A DNA stretch of 6,126 nucleotides from Candidatus Methanosuratincola sp. (GTDB taxonomy: Archaea > Thermoproteota > Methanomethylicia > Methanomethylicales > Methanomethylicaceae): the NCBI GenBank assembly GCA_029907755.1, contig JARYLH010000085.1, positions 1 to 6,126 on the forward strand, written 5' to 3'. Position numbers and translations under genes: made by a program. How positions within the stretch are numbered: position 1 is the stretch's first letter; each line of letters begins with the position of its first letter. Under the pieces are notes generated by a model that did no database searches, was not told where the DNA came from, and saw only the letters and a list, made by a program, of their open reading frames with translations. Below are positions 1 to 5,180 of the stretch, piece after piece.

Positions 1-639
1 CTGGAAACCCCCGACTTCGACGACGATCTCGTGGAGATCTACCTGGGGAGCCTTGCGCCGGGATTTTTCGCTTGGGCAGTGCCCAGGAGAAACGGGGTGA
101 GGGTGGGGCTTGCTGCCCGCGGGGGAGTCCCGCTGAAATCGCTGGAGATGCTGCTCGAGAAATTCGGGCCTTGGAGGAAATTCTCGGGGGCGAGGAGGTC
201 TGCGCCCATTTTTGGGAAGGTAGTGACAGGGGGACCACTTAAGGTGGCGCATAGGGGGAATGCGATCGCAATCGGGGACGCAGGGGGTTTTGTGAAGCCG
301 ACGACCGGGGGCGGGGTTGTGCTCGGCTGCCTCACCGCTAGGCTTGCAGCGAGGGCGGCCTACAGGTTCCTTTCGGGGGAAGGTGGGCTCGGTTCTTTCG
401 GAAAGGCTTGGAAGAGGTCTTATGGGCTGGATTTCATGCTGATGAGGTGGGCGAGGGCAGCATATGACAGGATGGGGGCGGGCGAGGTCGACGGTGTTCT
501 TGAAGCCCTCTACTCGGGCGGAGCGCTGGAAGGCGCCACCCAGTACGATATGGACCTGCAGGGGAAGGCGCTCTGGAGGCTTGCCAGGTCGAGGATGTTC
601 TTAAGACTCGTACCCGCGGCGCTGAGGGCGATCTTCTGA
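1..639 (+). CDS. Geranylgeranyl reductase family flavoprotein, C-terminal part (5' end outside window)
   Basis: The reading frame is open from base 1 and stops at TGA 637-639, leaving 212 residues of a protein usually near 390-400 aa. The GTG at 31 is internal, because codons before it keep the family pattern. Visible family marks are VEIYLG...APGFFAWAVP...RVGL at residues 11-37, the segment before the substrate cavity, and the FAD-binding GDAGGFVKPTTGGG at residues 92-105 followed by a helix rich in Ala. The N-terminal Rossmann GxGxxG is off the window. Members reduce geranylgeranyl double bonds; in archaea the best known member saturates digeranylgeranylglycerophospholipids at the membrane, and paralogues act on other isoprenoids. 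Family assignment is firm. The exact substrate cannot be read from this half, and archaea often carry several paralogues. The next gene starts 84 nt later with its own promoter, so co-transcription is not implied. Confidence 0.9.
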   Translation: METPDFDDDLVEIYLGSLAPGFFAWAVPRRNGVRVGLAARGGVPLKSLEMLLEKFGPWRKFSGARRSAPIFGKVVTGGPLKVAHRGNAIAIGDAGGFVKPTTGGGVVLGCLTARLAARAAYRFLSGEGGLGSFGKAWKRSYGLDFMLMRWARAAYDRMGAGEVDGVLEALYSGGALEGATQYDMDLQGKALWRLARSRMFLRLVPAALRAIF

Positions 640-648
640 CCCAGCGCT

Positions 649-668
649 GCCCGGAGGGGCTGCATTTT
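649..668 (+). terminator. Weak hairpin plus T-run after the reductase gene
   Basis: GCCC (649-652) and GGGC (657-660) can pair around a GGAG loop, and TTTT follows at 665-668. It lies 10 nt after the reductase stop and just before the TATA box of the next operon, so it is well placed for termination. The stem is only 4 bp, and archaeal termination depends more on T-runs than on hairpins. This is a placement-based inference. Confidence 0.3.
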
Positions 669-676
669 GGCAATAC

Positions 677-684
677 TTTATATA
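677..684 (+). promoter_or_regulatory. TATA box of the zinc-ribbon / aEF-1beta operon
   Basis: TTTATATA stands in an AT-rich patch within GC-rich surroundings and fits the archaeal TATA consensus. Transcription would begin about 25 nt downstream, near 705-708. That leaves a leader of roughly 16 nt, which contains the GGTGA (713-717) ahead of the ATG at 724. Confidence 0.65.
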
Positions 685-723
685 TGAGCTGACTTCTTTG
701 TCATCTTACTTTGGTGAAGATCA

Positions 724-900
724 ATGAGCGAACTCGAGTTGCCGACCTGTGTTTCCTGCAAAGAGCCAATACTCCCAGACCAGAAGGGAGTCAGGCTTCC
801 CTGCCCTAACTGCGGGGAAGTTGTCTTCTGGAGGTGCAGGAGGTGCAGGGACTTGGTGAACAACTACAAGTGCCCGAAGTGCGGTTTCCAAGGACCATGA
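724..900 (+). CDS. Small zinc-ribbon RNA-binding-type protein (HVO_2753/DUF1610-like), 58 aa
   Basis: This ORF runs from ATG 724 to TGA 898-900 and encodes 58 residues. It has four CxxC knuckles: C9/C12, C27/C30, C38/C41 and C50/C53, with the second as CPNCG and the last as CPKCG. That spacing predicts two zinc sites of the double zinc-ribbon type. An in-frame TGA at 715-717 rules out a longer N-terminus. GGTGA at 713-717 is a Shine-Dalgarno match with about 6 nt spacing. The family is small, cytosolic and widespread in archaea, and is annotated as a Zn-ribbon RNA-binding protein; its molecular role is poorly defined. The neighbour 12 nt downstream is aEF-1beta, a recurrent archaeal pairing that suggests a translation-related role. 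The family call is strong, and RNA binding is taken from family annotation rather than seen here. Confidence 0.88.
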   Translation: MSELELPTCVSCKEPILPDQKGVRLPCPNCGEVVFWRCRRCRDLVNNYKCPKCGFQGP

Positions 901-906
901 GGAGGG
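901..906 (+). promoter_or_regulatory. Shine-Dalgarno that fixes the aEF-1beta start
   Basis: GGAGGG lies 6 nt before ATG 913. The in-frame TTG at 907 directly abuts this motif, leaving no spacer, so ATG 913 is the better start. The site begins right after the stop of the upstream gene, consistent with coupled translation. Confidence 0.75.
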
Positions 907-912
907 TTGAGA

Positions 913-1197
913 ATGTCCAAGCTCCTTGCTGTAATAAAGATTCTTCCCGAGGACGACGCCGTAAGCCTCGATAAGCTCAAGGACGATCTGAAGGTTGCTC
1001 TCCCAAAGGGCGAGAAAGACCTGTACGTCCATAAGTTCCAAGAGGAGGAGATAGCCTTTGGGCTGAAGGCACTGAAGGTATTTGTGATAATGCCCGGTGA
1101 TTTCGCAGGGGGCACGCAGCCCGTCGAGGACGCATTCGCAGCTGTCAAGGGGGTCGGGCAGGTCGACGTCGAGATTGTGCAGACTCTGCCCGGTTGA
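913..1197 (+). CDS. ef1b: Translation elongation factor aEF-1beta
   Basis: This encodes the 94-aa archaeal elongation factor 1-beta, the guanine-nucleotide exchange factor that recharges aEF-1alpha with GTP in the cytosol. The whole protein is the single alpha/beta exchange domain. It starts MSKLLAVIKILPEDDAV, followed by the helix SLDKLKDDLKVALP. It then has the hallmark IAFGLKAL at about residues 48-55, and GGTQPVEDAFAAVKGVGQV in the C-terminal third, ending VEIVQTLPG. Length is typical (about 88-95 aa). The start is ATG 913, chosen over TTG 907 because of the GGAGG spacing. It follows the zinc-ribbon gene by 12 nt and shares its promoter. A T-run palindrome comes straight after the stop. 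Nothing looks abnormal. Confidence 0.95.
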   Translation: MSKLLAVIKILPEDDAVSLDKLKDDLKVALPKGEKDLYVHKFQEEEIAFGLKALKVFVIMPGDFAGGTQPVEDAFAAVKGVGQVDVEIVQTLPG

Positions 1198-1199
1198 TG

Positions 1200-1216
1200 C
1201 CTTTTTTGCAAAAAGG
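1200..1216 (+). terminator. T6-run in a near-palindrome after aEF-1beta
   Basis: CCTTTTTTGCAAAAAGG begins 3 nt after the aEF-1beta stop. TTTTTGCAAAAA (1203-1214) is a perfect palindrome, and the T6 run at 1202-1207 fits an archaeal intrinsic terminator on the + strand. The stem is AT-rich, so the U-tract is probably the working part. Confidence 0.55.
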
Positions 1217-1217
1217 A

Positions 1218-1246
1218 TTTAATAATATTTGTTGCAAGCCTAAATA
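1218..1246 (+). promoter_or_regulatory. Promoter region of the CDC48-like operon
   Basis: There are two TATA candidates: TTTAATAATA at 1218-1227 and TAAATA at 1241-1246. They would put the transcription start near 1248 or 1270, giving leaders of about 50 or 30 nt before ATG 1300. Which is used cannot be decided from sequence. The second sits inside an inverted repeat. Confidence 0.45.
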
Positions 1247-1253
1247 GGTAGGC
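1238..1253 (+). repeat. Inverted repeat GCCTA-N6-TAGGC in the CDC48 promoter
   Basis: GCCTA (1238-1242) and TAGGC (1249-1253) are perfect 5-bp arms around a 6-nt spacer. A nested CCTAAATAGG (1239-1248) also has 4-bp arms. Its position over a candidate TATA box suits an operator. The 9-mer AAGCCTAAA at 1236-1244 recurs at 4716-4724 in the PCMT/DUF371 promoter region. A regulator binding here is inference. Confidence 0.4.
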
Positions 1254-1299
1254 AGTCTGTCACCGGACTCAAGTTTTGAGAAGAGAAGTGGTGCATCGT

Positions 1300-2667
1300 A
1301 TGGAAGGTTCTAAAGAGGTTGTACTCAGGGTAGCCGAATCGAAGCAGAGGGACGTGGGCAGGGGCAAGGTCAGGATAGACGCAGAGGCAATGAAGAAGAT
1401 AGGCGTCAGCGTCGGCGACGTGATAGAGATAGAAGGGAAGAGGAAGACAGCCGCGATAGTATGGCCCGCCTACACCGAGGACCAAGGCATGGACATCATT
1501 AGGATGGACGGGCTGATCCGGAAGAATGCAGGGGTCGGGATTGGGGAGAAGATCACAATAAGGAAGGCCGAGTCCAAGCCTGCCAACCTCGTCAAGCTCG
1601 CACCCCTGTCGTTCACGATAAGCGTGGATTCAGGGTTCGTGAGCTTTGTGAAGAGGAGGCTCGCCGACACCCCGGTGGTGGAGGGGGACAACGTCCTGAT
1701 ACCCGTGCTCGGGCAGGCGATCCCGTTCGCGGTAGTCTCCACCAAGCCCTCCGGGATAGTCATGGTGAACGAGGAGACGACCCTGACTATACTCGAAAAG
1801 CCCGCGGAGGCCGCGAAGGTCCCGCGGGTTACGTACGAGGACGTCGGGGGGCTGAAAGACGCCATAGAGAAGGTGAGGGAGATGGTCGAGCTGCCGCTGA
1901 AGCACCCGGAGCTTTTCAAGAGGCTCGGGATCGATCCGCCGAAGGGGGTGCTGCTCTACGGGCCGCCGGGCTGCGGCAAGACGCTCCTCGCGAAGGCGGT
2001 CGCAAACGAGAGCGAGGCGAACTTCATCACAGTCAAGGGTCCAGAGATCTTCAGCAAGTGGGTCGGCGAGTCCGAGCGCGCGATAAGGGAGGTCTTCAGG
2101 AAGGCGAGGACGGCAGCCCCCGTGGTCATCTTCTTCGACGAGATCGACTCGATCGCTCCCATGAGGGGCGGCGGCTCGAGCGACTCCATGGTCACGGAGA
2201 GGGTCATCAGCCAGCTCCTGACCGAGATGGATGGCCTGGTCGGGCTCTTCAACGTCGTCATAATAGGCGCCACAAACAGGCCCGACATAATCGACCCGGC
2301 GCTGCTGCGACCCGGGAGGTTCGACAAGCTGTTGTATGTCCCGGAGCCGGACAACGAGACGAGGCTGCAGATCTTCAAAATACACACGAAAGACATGCCG
2401 CTGGCGAAGGACGTGGACATCGATAGGCTTGTGGCAATGACGATGAACTATGCCGGATCCGACATAGAGGCGCTGTGCAGGGAAGCGGGGATGATGGCGC
2501 TCAGGGAGGATCCGGATGCGAAGGAGGTCCAGATGAGGCACTTCCTCAAGGCAAAGGAGAAGATACGGCCGACAATAAGCGAGGAGATGCTCAAGTACTA
2601 CAAGGCATGGGAGGAGAGGAGCAAGCAGTCCCTGAGGGGCAAGTCGCCGCTCATCAATTTCATTTGA
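1300..2667 (+). CDS. CDC48/VAT-like AAA+ ATPase with N domain and a single AAA module
   Basis: This 455-aa protein is a Cdc48/p97/VAT-family unfoldase, acting in the cytosol on folded or tagged proteins, often ahead of the proteasome. Residues about 5-90 form the double-psi barrel part of the N domain (RVAESKQRDVGRGKVRID...), and about 95-170 the second N subdomain. The AAA module begins VTYEDVGGL (177-185). It has Walker A GPPGCGKT (221-228), pore loop KWVG (253-256), Walker B FFDE (D280/E281), sensor-1 N326 and arginine fingers R337/R340, so ATPase and pore residues are intact. Usual family members have two AAA modules and about 730-800 aa. Here one is missing, and the remaining module starts like D1 but continues like D2. 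The C-terminus (SPLINFI) lacks an HbYX proteasome tail. ATG 1300 is preferred, preceded by GGTG at 1290-1293; TTG 1276, GTG 1288 and GTG 1291 are in-frame alternatives. It leads the run to FEN1. Confidence 0.93.
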   Translation: MEGSKEVVLRVAESKQRDVGRGKVRIDAEAMKKIGVSVGDVIEIEGKRKTAAIVWPAYTEDQGMDIIRMDGLIRKNAGVGIGEKITIRKAESKPANLVKLAPLSFTISVDSGFVSFVKRRLADTPVVEGDNVLIPVLGQAIPFAVVSTKPSGIVMVNEETTLTILEKPAEAAKVPRVTYEDVGGLKDAIEKVREMVELPLKHPELFKRLGIDPPKGVLLYGPPGCGKTLLAKAVANESEANFITVKGPEIFSKWVGESERAIREVFRKARTAAPVVIFFDEIDSIAPMRGGGSSDSMVTERVISQLLTEMDGLVGLFNVVIIGATNRPDIIDPALLRPGRFDKLLYVPEPDNETRLQIFKIHTKDMPLAKDVDIDRLVAMTMNYAGSDIEALCREAGMMALREDPDAKEVQMRHFLKAKEKIRPTISEEMLKYYKAWEERSKQSLRGKSPLINFI

Positions 2668-2704
2668 TGGCATCGACAGGAGTCGAATTGGGGCAGGGAG
2701 AGTG

Positions 2705-2950
2705 GTGCAGTTGGCAGAAGAGGGGATAAGGTGGAGGACCGAGTCGCCGGAGCTGATAGTGCTGGATCTGCTCGCGAAGAGGCAGGGGACACTAAAGGAA
2801 GAGGAGCTTGTAGAGATGCTCAGGGCAATGATGAGGGACATTTCAATGCTCGAGATAAACAAGCTGCTGATGAACCTCGAGCTGAGGGGGAAGATAACAG
2901 TCTCGCAGATCAAGAAGGGCAGGGTGATCTCTCTCCTTCAGCCAAAATAG
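2705..2950 (+). CDS. Small winged-helix-like protein between CDC48 and FEN1, unknown function
   Basis: This ORF encodes 81 aa, with no ATG and several possible starts: GTG 2702, GTG 2705 and TTG 2711. GTG 2705 is chosen because GGGAG (2696-2700) precedes it by 4 nt, but this is uncertain. The predicted pattern is helix (SPELIVLDLLAKRQG), helix (KEEELVEMLRAMM), helix (SMLEINKLLMNLELRGK), then a beta-hairpin (KITVSQIKKGRVISLL). This is the order of a winged helix-turn-helix, with basic residues in the wing. It has no signal peptide, membrane segment or cysteines. It lies 37 nt after the CDC48-like gene and 21 nt or less before FEN1, with no TATA box on either side, so it is probably co-transcribed with both. 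I do not recognise a named family. It could bind DNA or act as a protein-protein adaptor, since winged helices do both. Confidence 0.72.
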   Translation: MQLAEEGIRWRTESPELIVLDLLAKRQGTLKEEELVEMLRAMMRDISMLEINKLLMNLELRGKITVSQIKKGRVISLLQPK

Positions 2951-2956
2951 GGTTTG

Positions 2957-2965
2957 GTGGGGGGG
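2957..2965 (+). promoter_or_regulatory. G-rich ribosome-binding tract before the FEN1 CTG
   Basis: GGTGGGGGG ends 6 nt before the CTG at 2972. G-runs can pair with the CCUCC of the 16S 3' end (allowing one G-U), so the tract is well placed to start translation at CTG 2972. It cannot serve the upstream TTG 2954 or GTG 2957. Its function is inferred from spacing. Confidence 0.4.
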
Positions 2966-2971
2966 CATTAC

Positions 2972-4006
2972 CTGGGCGTAAACTTGAAGGATCTCGTCAA
3001 GCACACCCCAATCTCCCTTGAGGGGCTCGGGGGGCGTATACTCGCCATCGACGGGTACAATGCGCTTTACCAGTTTCTCGCGATAATCAGGCAGCCGGAC
3101 GGCACCCCACTGAGGGACTCGAAGGGAAGGGTCACCAGCCACCTAAGCGGCATCTTCTACAGGACGATCAACCTCTTGGAGGCAGGGGTGAAGCCCGTCT
3201 ACACATTCGACGGCAAGCCGCCGGAGATGAAGGCGGAAGAGATATCCCGGAGGATGGAAACGAAAGAGAAGGCCAAGGAGGAGTACAGGAAGGCAATAGA
3301 GAGGGGCGACCTGAAGGCTGCCAGGAAGCACGCGCAGGCCACCTCGAGGCTCTCATCCGAGATGGTCGAGCAGTCGAAGTCTCTGCTCAATCTCCTCGGT
3401 GTGCCCTGGGTGCAGGCGCCATCAGAGGGAGAGGCGCAGGCTGCCTACATGGCAATGAAGGGCGATGCATGGGCAGTCGCCAGCCAGGACTATGACTCAT
3501 TGCTCTTCGGGGCGCCCAGGCTCGTCAGGAACCTGACCATCTCGGGGAGGAGGAAGCTCCCGAACAAGCCCGTTTACGTGAGCATCGAGCCCGAGCTGGT
3601 GGAGCTAGAGGAAGTCCTGAAGGAGAACGGGCTGACCAGGGAGATGCTGGTCGATCTGGGGATACTCATCGGAACAGACTTCAACCCAGAGGGGTTCAAG
3701 GGCATAGGCCCCAAGAAGGCGCTGAAGATACTGAAGGAGGCAGGATCTCTAGAGGCGGCACTGGAACGCGGGCTGGTGGAGGGAGATCGTGGCATTGACT
3801 ATGGGGCCATCAAGGAGATCTTCCTGAAACCGACTGTGAGGGGCGACTACAGCCTGGCTTGGGGCGGGACCGACACGGAGGGGATCGTGGAGTACCTCTG
3901 TGAAGGGTTTGACTTCTCTCCTGAGAGGATAAGGGCTGCGCTAGCCAGGCTTGAGGAGAAGGGGAAGGAGAAGAGGCGCCAGCCTGACCTAATGCGTTGG
4001 TTCTAG
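2972..4006 (+). CDS. fen: Flap endonuclease 1 (FEN1)
   Basis: FEN1 is the structure-specific 5' nuclease that removes flaps during Okazaki fragment processing and base excision repair, held at the clamp by PCNA. Counting from CTG 2972, the protein has 344 aa (family about 340-350). All seven metal-binding acids fall at the standard archaeal positions: D27, D80, E152, E154, D173, D175 and D236. The N region runs from GVNLKDL, and the helical clamp occupies about 85-135. The I region has PSEGEAQAAY (150-159), and GTDFNPEGFKGIGPKKAL is the helix-hairpin-helix at about 234-251. The last eight residues QPDLMRWF (337-344) are a full PIP box. TTG 2954 or GTG 2957 could start translation instead, adding 5-6 residues ahead of the Gly that is normally residue 2. 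It follows the winged-helix gene closely and converges with PCMT, 3 nt apart. Function is certain; the start codon is not. Confidence 0.96.
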   Translation: MGVNLKDLVKHTPISLEGLGGRILAIDGYNALYQFLAIIRQPDGTPLRDSKGRVTSHLSGIFYRTINLLEAGVKPVYTFDGKPPEMKAEEISRRMETKEKAKEEYRKAIERGDLKAARKHAQATSRLSSEMVEQSKSLLNLLGVPWVQAPSEGEAQAAYMAMKGDAWAVASQDYDSLLFGAPRLVRNLTISGRRKLPNKPVYVSIEPELVELEEVLKENGLTREMLVDLGILIGTDFNPEGFKGIGPKKALKILKEAGSLEAALERGLVEGDRGIDYGAIKEIFLKPTVRGDYSLAWGGTDTEGIVEYLCEGFDFSPERIRAALARLEEKGKEKRRQPDLMRWF

Positions 4007-4009
4007 AGC

Positions 4010-4684
4010 TCAGTGGCTCCAGCCATACCTGCCGCAGAGGGGGACGAAGACGCAGCCCCCGTATGTCCACTCCCTGAAGTCGCTGCCGGCCTTCTCCACA
4101 ACTATCAGGTCTTGGATCGAGTATGCTTCCCCGACCGGGATCACCATCCTGCCTCCATCCCTTAGCTGTGACTTGAGCGGGGGCGGTATCCTCGGGGCGG
4201 CGGCGGTGACTAGGATCGCGTCATATGGCGCAGCATCAGGGTAACCCAGCGTCCCGTCCCCTTCGATCACAGTGACCCTGTCAGAGTACCCGCAGCGTGC
4301 AAGGTTCGACCTGGCGAATTCGACCAGCGATCTTATTCGCTCGATGGCGAACACATGCCCGTCGCTGGTGCCGGGCAGCCGTGGGGCAACGATCTCGGCA
4401 CACACCGCAGCGTGGTAGCCTGTCCCAGCCCCTACTTCAAGCACCATGTGCCCTGGCTTCAAGGACAGCAGCTGGCACATGATCGCGACCATGTGGGGCG
4501 CGGAAATTGTCTGCCCTTCCAGCGAAGGGAGCGGGGTGTCCATGTAGGCCTGCTCGCGGAGCTCTGGGACTACAAATTCCTCCCTGGGCACCTTCGACAT
4601 TGCCTTTATCACTTCAGGCTGGTGCAGCACCCCCTCTTCGATAAGGCGCCTGACCAACTGCTCCCTCTTATCAGACAAGCCCAA
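4010..4684 (-). CDS. pcm: Protein-L-isoaspartate O-methyltransferase
   Basis: PCMT transfers a methyl group from S-adenosylmethionine to isoaspartyl residues, starting repair of aged proteins in the cytosol. The 224 aa match the family length. The N-terminus KREQLVRRLIEEGVL precedes VPREEFV (32-38). The substrate-side motif GQTISAPHM is at 57-65, the SAM-binding glycine-rich motif EVGAGTGYHAA at 83-93, and the acidic end of the next strand AIERI at 113-117. GDGTLGYPDAAPYDAILVTAAAP (142-164) and GGRMVIPVG (177-185) complete the Rossmann fold. A short insertion, PRLPGTSDG (101-109), follows the motif-I helix. The start is TTG 4684, or TTG 4678 giving two residues fewer; a TAG at 4697-4699 limits extension. 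No convincing Shine-Dalgarno is present, and a TATA element about 25 nt upstream suggests a leaderless or nearly leaderless mRNA. It is convergent with FEN1 and divergent from DUF371. Confidence 0.95.
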   Translation of the reverse strand: MGLSDKREQLVRRLIEEGVLHQPEVIKAMSKVPREEFVVPELREQAYMDTPLPSLEGQTISAPHMVAIMCQLLSLKPGHMVLEVGAGTGYHAAVCAEIVAPRLPGTSDGHVFAIERIRSLVEFARSNLARCGYSDRVTVIEGDGTLGYPDAAPYDAILVTAAAPRIPPPLKSQLRDGGRMVIPVGEAYSIQDLIVVEKAGSDFREWTYGGCVFVPLCGRYGWSH

Positions 4685-4701
4685 CCCGAGACACTTCTAA
4701 A

Positions 4702-4710
4702 GATTTATAG
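4702..4710. promoter_or_regulatory. Two-way TATA element between PCMT and DUF371
   Basis: GATTTATAG reads TTTATA on the + strand and CTATAAATC on the - strand. It is about 30 nt before the DUF371 ATG (4740) and about 20-25 nt before the PCMT starts (4684/4678). One TBP site could therefore direct short-leader or leaderless transcripts both ways. The TAAAG just upstream on the + side resembles a BRE. A separate - strand element at 4721-4729 (CCTTTTTTA) is an alternative for PCMT. Confidence 0.5.
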
Positions 4711-4732
4711 AGGCTAAGCCTAAAAAAGGCTT
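4711..4732. repeat. Overlapping inverted repeats over the DUF371 transcription start
   Basis: AAGCCT (4716-4721) and AGGCTT (4727-4732) are perfect 6-bp arms around AAAAA. AGGCT (4711-4715) also pairs with AGCCT (4717-4721) across one base. Three half-sites thus lie between the TATA element and the DUF371 start, where a bound protein would block initiation. The operator role is inferred. Confidence 0.45.
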
Positions 4733-4739
4733 GGTTGCC

Positions 4740-5168
4740 ATGCGGACATTAACATTCCATGCGGAGGGGGACAGGAAGATCACCGCGAGGCACCCCACAA
4801 CACTGGAGATTACAAAGGACGAAGTGAAGACCAGGAAGGGGGACTGCATAGTCGCCACCAAGGCGACCCTGGGCCTTTCGGAGCTCCCGGAGGGAATTAA
4901 GGAGGCGCTTAGGAGGGACGGGGCGGAGGTGGCACTGTGGATCGAATCAGATGGGATATGCGACGTTGTCAGGGGCAGGGGCAGCGCCAGGCTGACCCTA
5001 GAGAGCGAAAGTGAAATGGTTGTCAGGAAGAGCGGATACGTCTGCGGACGGACACTGATGGTCAATTCAGACAAGTCAGCCTCAGAACTGAGGAGGGATC
5101 TGGTGGAGAGGCTCGCAAAGGATGGCGCCAAGATCAGGCTGACGATCGAGGTGGAGGCTCCTGACTGA
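4740..5168 (+). CDS. DUF371 family archaeal protein, unknown function
   Basis: This 142-aa protein matches the archaeal DUF371 family, whose function I do not know to be established. The family pattern is clear. ARHPTTLEITKDE falls near residues 16-28, and GDCIVATKATLGLSELPE near 34-51 is the most recognisable stretch. GRGSARLTLESESEMVVRKS spans the middle, then the closing TLMVNSDKSASELRRDLVERL, followed by IRLTIEV. The composition suggests a cytosolic alpha/beta fold with many short strands; there is no signal peptide or membrane helix. ATG 4740 is preferred. In-frame TTG 4731 would add three residues and sits almost at the expected transcription start, so a leaderless TTG start cannot be excluded. 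The gene is divergent from PCMT, and its stop lies 12 nt from the stop of the convergent NitrOD5-like gene. Confidence 0.88.
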   Translation: MRTLTFHAEGDRKITARHPTTLEITKDEVKTRKGDCIVATKATLGLSELPEGIKEALRRDGAEVALWIESDGICDVVRGRGSARLTLESESEMVVRKSGYVCGRTLMVNSDKSASELRRDLVERLAKDGAKIRLTIEVEAPD

Positions 5169-5180
5169 CGGGGCTGCAGA

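Noticed and set aside
640..723. Possible C/D-box RNA or tRNA between the reductase and zinc-ribbon genes
   Set aside because: There is no paired C/D box set and no cloverleaf; the AT-rich stretch is explained by the TATA box.
1276..1299. N-terminal extension of the CDC48-like protein from TTG 1276
   Set aside because: It would add MRREVVHR ahead of a normal N-domain start. ATG 1300 has GGTG upstream and gives the expected beginning, though GTG 1288/1291 remain possible.
1956..2420. 154-codon minus-strand frame inside the AAA module
   Set aside because: It is a shadow of the Walker A to arginine-finger region, with low-complexity Ser/Thr/Leu content and no recognisable domain.
2058..2426. 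122-codon plus-strand frame overlapping the CDC48-like gene in another frame
   Set aside because: The composition is highly Arg/Gly/His-rich, typical of an out-of-frame reading, and there is no ribosome-binding context.
1630..2913. 427-codon minus-strand open frame across the CDC48-like gene and beyond
   Set aside because: It is antisense to a certain AAA+ gene and runs into the next gene. The open frame is explained by GC-rich third positions, and the translation shows no family features (Arg/Leu/Pro/Asp-rich).
4355..4717. 120-codon plus-strand frame opposite PCMT
   Set aside because: PCMT motifs on the minus strand are complete; this frame has no family signal.
4716..4732. AAGCCT-AAAAA-AGGCTT read as a transcription terminator
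   Set aside because: It lies between two divergent starts, so no transcript needs to end there; an operator or spacer role fits better.
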